From positions 7,048 through 26,379 of the forward strand of contig DZCQ01000025.1 in NCBI GenBank assembly GCA_022730285.1: a stretch of 19,332 bases of DNA, written 5' to 3'. Below, in pieces: positions 14,401 through 19,332 of the stretch. The stretch's first letter is position 1. Each line of letters begins with the position of its first letter. The position numbers and the translations under genes are program-made. Source of the DNA: Flavobacterium psychrophilum (GTDB lineage: Bacteria; Bacteroidota; Bacteroidia; Flavobacteriales; Flavobacteriaceae). Under the pieces are notes generated by a model that made no database searches, was not told the DNA's origin, and saw only the letters and a program-made list of their open reading frames with translations.

Positions 14401-17400
14401 TTACCTAATCCTCAAGACAGTTTTGGAGGAATAATGCGACCTATAACCACTACTAATTTTGAACAAGCAAATGTAGAATACATTCAGTTCTGGATGCTAG
14501 ACCCATATTTTGGAACAGCAAGTGATGCTAATCCAGCAAACAATGGAAAGATAACTTTTAACTTAGGAGAAATTTCCGAAGATGTATTAAAAGACGGGCG
14601 GAAACTTTACGAAAACGGATTGCCTGCTGCTGGTACAAGTCCATATGTAGTAGATACTAATTGGGGGCGTATTCCTGCTTCACAATCTTTAATCTACGCA
14701 TTTGATACTGTCGAAGCAAACCGAATACAACAAGATTTAGGTTTTAATGGTTTAAGCGATGCCGATGAAAATATTAAATATCCAGCATTTTCAGGAACTG
14801 ATCCAGCACAAGATGACTATGACTATTTCTTAAACGCTTCTGGAAGTATTTTAGATAGATATAAAAAATATAACGGAACGGAAGGAAATTCTCCGGTAAA
14901 TGTTTCAGATACTAACAGAGGAAGCACTACCATTCCTGATGTGGAGGATATTAATCGGGATAATACCATGAATACTATTGAGGCTTATTACAAATTCTCG
15001 GTAGATATAAAACCTAATTTAGTACAAGGAGATACTTATGTTTCGGATATTAGAGAGACACAAGTAACTCTGCCAAACGGGAATACTACGCAAGCACGTT
15101 GGATACAATTTAAAATTCCAATATTAGAAGCTACTGCAGCAAATATTGAAGGAGGAATTTCAGATTTTAGATCCATTAATTTTATGAGAATGTTCTTGTC
15201 TGGATTTTCGGATAAAGTTACCGTTCGTTTAGGATCTCTAGATTTAGTTAGAGGAGAATGGCGGAGATATACCACTTCTTTAGAGCCAACCATAGATCCA
15301 GACCCAACAGATGACCCAACAGGTTTTGACATCTCATCTGTAAGTGTGGAACAAAATGCAAACCGAATTCCTATCCGTTATGTATCTCCTCCAAATGTAC
15401 AACGGGAGCAGTTATACAATAATAATTCAGTACTAAATCAAAACGAGCAATCTCTTTCTTTAAAGGTATATGACAAAAATAATCCACAAACAGGATTGGA
15501 AGGATTGGAAGGTGGCGATGCAAGAGCAGTATTTAAAAATGTAGATGTAGATATGCGTCAATACAAAAAATTAAAAATGTTTTTACACGCAGAAGCTCTC
15601 CCAATTCCTCCAGAAACAGTACCATTACAAGATAATCAAATGGTTGCTTTTATTAGATTTGGAAACGACTTTTCTCAAAATTTTTATCAAATAGAAATTC
15701 CTCTTAAAGTTACCTCACAAACGGCAACTTCGGCAGAAGCAATTTGGCCATTTGAGAATGAAATTGATTTAAAAACAGCTTTACTTACACAATTAAAAAT
15801 ATTAAATTTAAGCGGAACGCAACCAGTAGATGCAAATGGAATATTTTTTCAAAATGCTTCAGATTTAGACCCTACCGCAAAAGCAGGAATGCGAATTGGT
15901 ATTAAAGGGAATCCTAATTTTGGATTTGTACGAACTTTAATGATGGGACTTAAAAATCCAAGTGCTAATAGAAATAATTATATTCGTGGAGAAGTTTGGT
16001 TTAATGAACTTAGAATGGCAGAGGTAGAAAATAAAGGTGGTATGGCAGCTATTGCTAGTTTAGATACCAATCTTGCAGATTTCATAACACTTTCTGCCAC
16101 TGGGCGTATGAATACTATTGGTTTTGGCTCTTTAGAACAAAGTCCAAATGAACGTAGTAGAGAAAATGCAACCCAATTTAATCTTGTTACAAATATTAAT
16201 CTAGGGAAGTTGCTACCTAAAAAATGGGGTATTAACTTGCCTTTCAATTATGGTATTGGAGAAGAGATTATTACCCCAGAATATGACCCATTTAATCAAG
16301 ATATAAAACTGCAACAACTACTAGATGTAACTGCTAATCCTGTGGATAAGGCAGCATTTAAAGATAGAGCAATAGATTTTACCAAAAGAAAGAGTATCAA
16401 TTTTATTGGAGTACGAAAAGATCGTGGTACAGAACAAAAGTCACATTTTTACGATCCTGAAAATTTAACACTTTCTTATTCTTACAATACTGTGGAACAT
16501 CACGATTTTGAACTAGAAAATTTAACAGACCAACAAGTAAGAACCTCTGTAGATTATGCTTTTTCATTTAAAAACAAGGCAGTTGAACCGTTAAAAAACA
16601 ATAAATTTTTAAAGAAAAGTACTTATTGGAAAATGCTAAGCGACTTTAATTTTAATTATTTACCTTCTACAATTAATTTTAGTACCAATATAATTAGACA
16701 ATACAATAAGCAACAATTTAGACAAATTGATGTGCAAGGAATACCATTATCGCCATTATATAAACGAAACAATTTATTTAATTACAATTATGGATTTAAT
16801 TATAGTTTGACAAAATCTTTACGAGTTAATTATACAGCCACAACTGCTAATTTAGTTCGAAATTATTTAGATGAAAATAATAATCCAATAGATAGTTTTA
16901 CAATATGGGGTGATTACTGGAATATTGGGACACCTAACCAACATGCACAGCAGCTTACGGTTAATTATGAATTGCCAATTAATAAAATTCCGATTCTATC
17001 TTTCATCAAAGCTGACTATACCTATTCCGGAGATTATTCTTGGCAACGAGCTTCTTTAGCATTGCAAACTTTTGACGATGGTTTAGGGAATATATACGAT
17101 CTTGGGAATACAATTCAAAATGCAAATTCACATAAGTTAAATACCACTTTTAATATGGATTTGCTTTATAAATATGTAGGACTTACGAAAGGCAAAAAAC
17201 AAAATAAATCTCCAAAAGAATTGCCTGTGGTTGCAGTTCCAAAACCAGGAGAAAAGGTAGTTGCAAAACCTAAAAAACCTAAAAACAATCTCAACAAGTC
17301 AAATATTTGGATTGATGGACTTATAGGTATTGCAACGGCAGTTAAAAATGTTCAAATAAATTATACCGAAACAAGTGGAACTATGTTGCCAGGTTATCTG

Positions 17401-18666
17401 CCTTCCATTGGATTTTTAGGCTCGTCAAGACCAACTCTCGGTTTTGTTTTTGGAATGCAAGATGATGTGAGATTTGAAGCCGCAAAAAATGGTTGGCTAA
17501 CTAATTATCCAGATTTTAATCAGAATTTTACACAATTAAAAAGCAAACAAATAACTGCTAGTGCAAATGTAGAGCTATTTCCAGATTTGAAAATAGATTT
17601 GAATGCAACAAGAAATTACGCAGAAAATTTTTCAGAACAATTTGATGTAAATAACGGAAATTACAATTCTCGTTCACCTTATAATTATGGAAATTTCTCT
17701 ATATCCACAGCATTAATCAAAACATCTTTTTTACAAAGTGATGAGGTTTCCTCTTCGGCATTTACACAATTTAGAGATAATAGGTTAATTATTGCTAATA
17801 GGCTTGCAACTATTTCTTACGGAAGTACAAACTATCCTATTCAAACAGATGTTACTAGTCAAAGCTATGGTTATCCAATAGGTTTTGGGAAAAATAATCA
17901 AGCTGTTTTGCTTCCAGCATTCTTGGCAGCTTATACTGGTGGAGATGCCTCTGGAGTCTCATTAAATGCCTTTAAAAATATTCCGATACCTAACTGGACT
18001 CTAAAATATACAGGCTTAATGCGATACCAATTTTTTAAAAATAAATTTAAGAGGTTTTCTATTCAACATGGTTACAAAGCGGCATATACTCTTAACTCAT
18101 TTCGCTCTAACCTTGAATTTACACAACCAGGTTCTTTTGATGCTGGTGGGAACTTTCAAAATAAAAACATTATCTCTAATGTGAATTTATCTGAACAATT
18201 TAGTCCATTGTTCAGAATGGATTTTGAATTAAAAAATTCAATAAAAATACTAACCGAAATGAAAAAAGACAGAACTTTATCTTTAAGTTTTGACAATAAT
18301 TTATTAACGGAACTTAAAGGAGTAGAATATATTGTAGGTATGGGTTATCGAATAAAAGATGTAACCATTAGAACACGACTAGCAGACAATCCGTCTGGTA
18401 TTATTAAAAGTGACTTAAATTTAAGAGCTGATTTTTCCTACAGAAATAATCAAACAATAGTTAGAAATCTAGATTACGAAAACAACCAACTTGCTGGTGG
18501 ACAAAATATAATATCTACCAAAATAAATGCAGATTATGCGTTTAGCAAAAATTTATCAACTATTTTCTTTTTTGATTATTCTTTCTCAAAAGCCGTAATA
18601 TCTACCTCATTCCCCATTACAAATATAAGGTCTGGCTTTACAATTAGATATAATTTTGGAAATTAA
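11455..18666 (+). CDS. sprA: Type IX secretion / gliding motility outer-membrane translocon SprA (SovA)
   Basis: A 2403-residue outer-membrane protein, the translocon of the type IX secretion system, which exports proteins with C-terminal sorting domains and gliding adhesins. SprA of Flavobacterium johnsoniae is known to form a single 36-strand beta-barrel. Here a signal peptide is visible (K2-K3 start, hydrophobic core at about 17-28, probable cleavage after SNA at residue 30). Two SprA N-type regions with motifs such as GTVEIDLGVRHTKQDNPA (residues 156-173) follow, then many beta-strand repeats ending in a terminal strand SGFTIRYNFGN typical of outer-membrane barrels. A Lys/Pro-rich segment lies near residues 1912-1945. 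The start is TTG at 11455, because no ATG exists before residue 50 and only this start keeps the signal peptide. Length matches the family. The rest of the T9SS (gldKLMN and others) is not in this window. Confidence 0.97.
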   Translation: MKKATISILKLLSNKWNYLLPLFFITISNAQIIEPQDTVKGFNIGKIEMPNPNSVLEAYSYDPVTDRYIYTKTFEGFNINYPIVLTPQEYQELISRETMRDYFQKKSDAIDGKKAASKDAKKDLLPRYYINSGFFESIFGSNTIDVKPTGTVEIDLGVRHTKQDNPAFSPRNRKTTTFDFDQRISLSLLGKVGTRLKVNANYDTESTFAFQNLIKLEYTPNEDDILQKIEVGNVSMPLNSTLIRGAQSLFGVKAQFQFGKTTVTGIYSEQKSQTKNVTSQGGGTVSEFSLFGLDYDADRHFFLSQYFRNKYDSALRNYPVIDSRIQITRIEVWVTNRQNRVNTSQDGNNIRNIVALEDLGESRLTGILDSEVIGITPPPTFFNTAPDNPTNNANNNFDPTKIGIGNNNLNPLIREVATAGQGFSGIAPIPSEGTDYAKLENARKLSASDYTLNTSLGYISLNQRLTNDEVLAVAYQYTIGDNVYQVGEFGTDGVDATLVNNTTGAPTTQSLILKMLKGNLSSVTKPSWNLMMKNIYQIPAAYQLDSKDFRFNILYVDPAPLNYIELSSPLPSPNDFVSRTPLLKVFNLDKLDSNNDPQKNGDGFFDFLPGITVDTQNGRIVFTTIEPFGKLLFEKLRSNPTEDYDLPLTNYNTNQTKYVFRNLYKKTQAGAIQESDKNKFQLKGKFKSVGGEGISLGASNVPRGSVVVTAGGRVLQEGIDYSVNYQAGRVQILDPSLQASGTPIQVSVENNAVFGQQTRRFMGVNVEHKFSDKFQIGATLLKMTERPFTQKTNYGQESINNTIFGANTNYSTEVPFFTRLVNKLPNIDTDVPSNLSFRGEVAFLKPGTPKADQFNGEATVYIDDFEGSQSAIDMRSPYAWTLSSVPKGFGGELAEDNLNYGNKRAKFSWYTIDPTFYTNQRPAGIDDNDVSTHNTRRVYSSELYPNTDIAVGETTVVSTLDMTFYPQERGPYNFNPLATNNVLPNPQDSFGGIMRPITTTNFEQANVEYIQFWMLDPYFGTASDANPANNGKITFNLGEISEDVLKDGRKLYENGLPAAGTSPYVVDTNWGRIPASQSLIYAFDTVEANRIQQDLGFNGLSDADENIKYPAFSGTDPAQDDYDYFLNASGSILDRYKKYNGTEGNSPVNVSDTNRGSTTIPDVEDINRDNTMNTIEAYYKFSVDIKPNLVQGDTYVSDIRETQVTLPNGNTTQARWIQFKIPILEATAANIEGGISDFRSINFMRMFLSGFSDKVTVRLGSLDLVRGEWRRYTTSLEPTIDPDPTDDPTGFDISSVSVEQNANRIPIRYVSPPNVQREQLYNNNSVLNQNEQSLSLKVYDKNNPQTGLEGLEGGDARAVFKNVDVDMRQYKKLKMFLHAEALPIPPETVPLQDNQMVAFIRFGNDFSQNFYQIEIPLKVTSQTATSAEAIWPFENEIDLKTALLTQLKILNLSGTQPVDANGIFFQNASDLDPTAKAGMRIGIKGNPNFGFVRTLMMGLKNPSANRNNYIRGEVWFNELRMAEVENKGGMAAIASLDTNLADFITLSATGRMNTIGFGSLEQSPNERSRENATQFNLVTNINLGKLLPKKWGINLPFNYGIGEEIITPEYDPFNQDIKLQQLLDVTANPVDKAAFKDRAIDFTKRKSINFIGVRKDRGTEQKSHFYDPENLTLSYSYNTVEHHDFELENLTDQQVRTSVDYAFSFKNKAVEPLKNNKFLKKSTYWKMLSDFNFNYLPSTINFSTNIIRQYNKQQFRQIDVQGIPLSPLYKRNNLFNYNYGFNYSLTKSLRVNYTATTANLVRNYLDENNNPIDSFTIWGDYWNIGTPNQHAQQLTVNYELPINKIPILSFIKADYTYSGDYSWQRASLALQTFDDGLGNIYDLGNTIQNANSHKLNTTFNMDLLYKYVGLTKGKKQNKSPKELPVVAVPKPGEKVVAKPKKPKNNLNKSNIWIDGLIGIATAVKNVQINYTETSGTMLPGYLPSIGFLGSSRPTLGFVFGMQDDVRFEAAKNGWLTNYPDFNQNFTQLKSKQITASANVELFPDLKIDLNATRNYAENFSEQFDVNNGNYNSRSPYNYGNFSISTALIKTSFLQSDEVSSSAFTQFRDNRLIIANRLATISYGSTNYPIQTDVTSQSYGYPIGFGKNNQAVLLPAFLAAYTGGDASGVSLNAFKNIPIPNWTLKYTGLMRYQFFKNKFKRFSIQHGYKAAYTLNSFRSNLEFTQPGSFDAGGNFQNKNIISNVNLSEQFSPLFRMDFELKNSIKILTEMKKDRTLSLSFDNNLLTELKGVEYIVGMGYRIKDVTIRTRLADNPSGIIKSDLNLRADFSYRNNQTIVRNLDYENNQLAGGQNIISTKINADYAFSKNLSTIFFFDYSFSKAVISTSFPITNIRSGFTIRYNFGN

Positions 18667-18700
18667 TTAAAAAAACTAAAACATATTTCGTAGATAATTT

Positions 18701-18708
18701 TATCTTTG
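18701..18708 (+). promoter_or_regulatory. -7 element for gcvH
   Basis: TATCTTTG, a perfect TAnnTTTG, 24 bases before the gcvH ATG at 18733. It lies past the sprA stop codon, so gcvH probably has its own promoter. The -33 region shows no clear TTG. Confidence 0.55.
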
Positions 18709-18732
18709 TTTAAAATTAAAATTTTTATAAAA

Positions 18733-19113
18733 ATGAATACACCTGTAACATTAAAATACACTAAAGATCACGAATGGGTTAGTTTAAATGGAACTATTGC
18801 TACCATTGGAATTACAGATTTTGCTCAAAAAGAATTAGGAGATATAGTTTATGTAGAAGTTGAAACAGTGGACCAAACGTTAAGTAAAGATGCTGTTTTT
18901 GGAACTGTAGAAGCAGTAAAAACAGTTTCAGATTTATTCTTACCTCTTTCTGGTGAAATTATCGAATTTAATACAGATTTAGAAGCAAATCCAGAATTAG
19001 TTAATACCGATCCTTACGGAAAAGCTTGGATGATTAAAATAGAAATCTCTGATTCATCAGAAATAGACACTTTGCTTTCTAGCGAGGAGTACAAAACCTT
19101 AATAGGTGGTTAA
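18733..19113 (+). CDS. gcvH: Glycine cleavage system H protein
   Basis: A 126-residue lipoyl carrier that shuttles the aminomethyl group between the P, T and L proteins of the glycine cleavage complex. Conserved features: YTKDHEWV near the N-terminus, [20 protein letters not shown], and the lipoylation segment [20 protein letters not shown], in which the lysine of EAVK is the lipoyl-lysine; [18 protein letters not shown] follows. The start is the ATG at 18733. An in-frame TTG at 18706 would overlap the -7 promoter element, so it is rejected. The stop codon region overlaps the GTG start of the next gene, so translation is probably coupled. Confidence 0.97.
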   Translation: MNTPVTLKYTKDHEWVSLNGTIATIGITDFAQKELGDIVYVEVETVDQTLSKDAVFGTVEAVKTVSDLFLPLSGEIIEFNTDLEANPELVNTDPYGKAWMIKIEISDSSEIDTLLSSEEYKTLIGG

Positions 19114-19332
19114 TAAATACTCCTTTTGGATTGCTATTTTATGGACTCTTTTAATCTCTTTTTTGAGTTTAAAATCGATTCATTTGGATAGTCAAAAATT
19201 CCATTTTTTCCCGAATGCAGATAAAATTGTTCATTTTGTATTTTATTTTATTTTTGTAATTGTTTGGTGTAATTATCTTTATTACAAAAAATATTTTACA
19301 CTAAATTATAAACTAGGAATATTTTTTATATC
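19106..19332 (+). CDS. VanZ-like membrane protein, N-terminal part (runs off the window end)
   Basis: An open frame of 75 codons continues past the window edge. It overlaps the end of gcvH by 8 bases. The start is most likely GTG at 19106: an in-frame TAG stands immediately before it and no ATG is available. It begins with a membrane segment, [16 protein letters not shown], then a polar stretch and [20 protein letters not shown], in which ADKIVHF-FYF matches the D-K-x-x-H-F motif of VanZ-like family proteins. VanZ itself gives low-level teicoplanin resistance, but most family members, including this one, have no known function. I recall a VanZ-like gene after gcvH in related flavobacteria. 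Confidence 0.78.
   Translation, partial: MVNKYSFWIAILWTLLISFLSLKSIHLDSQKFHFFPNADKIVHFVFYFIFVIVWCNYLYYKKYFTLNYKLGIFFI

Overview
The window is a piece of a low-GC (roughly one third G+C) chromosome from a member of the Bacteroidota, most likely family Flavobacteriaceae. Three things point there: a full-length sprA gene (the type IX secretion outer-membrane translocon, found only in this phylum), several perfect or near-perfect copies of the Bacteroidota -7 promoter element TAnnTTTG in intergenic gaps, and A-rich leaders without Shine-Dalgarno motifs. Most of the content is housekeeping. No phage, insertion sequence, CRISPR array, rRNA or tRNA was found.

Layout. Positions 1-105 hold the last 34 codons of an alanine racemase gene (alr), followed on the same strand by mscL (174-545) and a good intrinsic terminator. 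Next comes a minus-strand pair of glycosyltransferase-like genes (697-2092) and a 380-base gap (2093-2472) that has no gene but carries imperfect palindromes and short repeats. Minus-strand genes then follow: an HMG-CoA lyase (2473-3342) and, behind a strong terminator, the transcription/translation operon rimP-nusA-infB (read from 8074 down to 3447). This operon has a near-ideal promoter and a terminator-like hairpin in its leader, which suggests attenuation.

Divergent from rimP is a two-domain universal stress protein (8249-9073). A perfect palindromic terminator separates it from a convergent TerB-like protein (9139-9570). Divergent from that is a plus-strand run: a HupE/UreJ-like membrane protein (9691-10284), a dCMP/deoxycytidylate deaminase (10302-10730), ruvA (10870-11451), sprA (11455-18666), gcvH (18733-19113) and the start of a VanZ-like membrane protein that runs off the window end.

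How the genes work together. RimP, NusA and IF-2 tie 30S maturation, transcription elongation and translation initiation into one transcription unit. RuvA and SprA are probably co-transcribed, with only three bases between the stop codon and a TTG start, although their functions are unrelated (Holliday-junction processing versus protein export for gliding and secretion). The accessory-looking part is the glycosyltransferase pair with the repeat-containing spacer beside it. I see no complete novel multi-gene system. The best leads are the rimP leader hairpin, the glycosyltransferase module bounded by an 18-base near-repeat, and the unclassified 250-residue glycosyltransferase-like protein.
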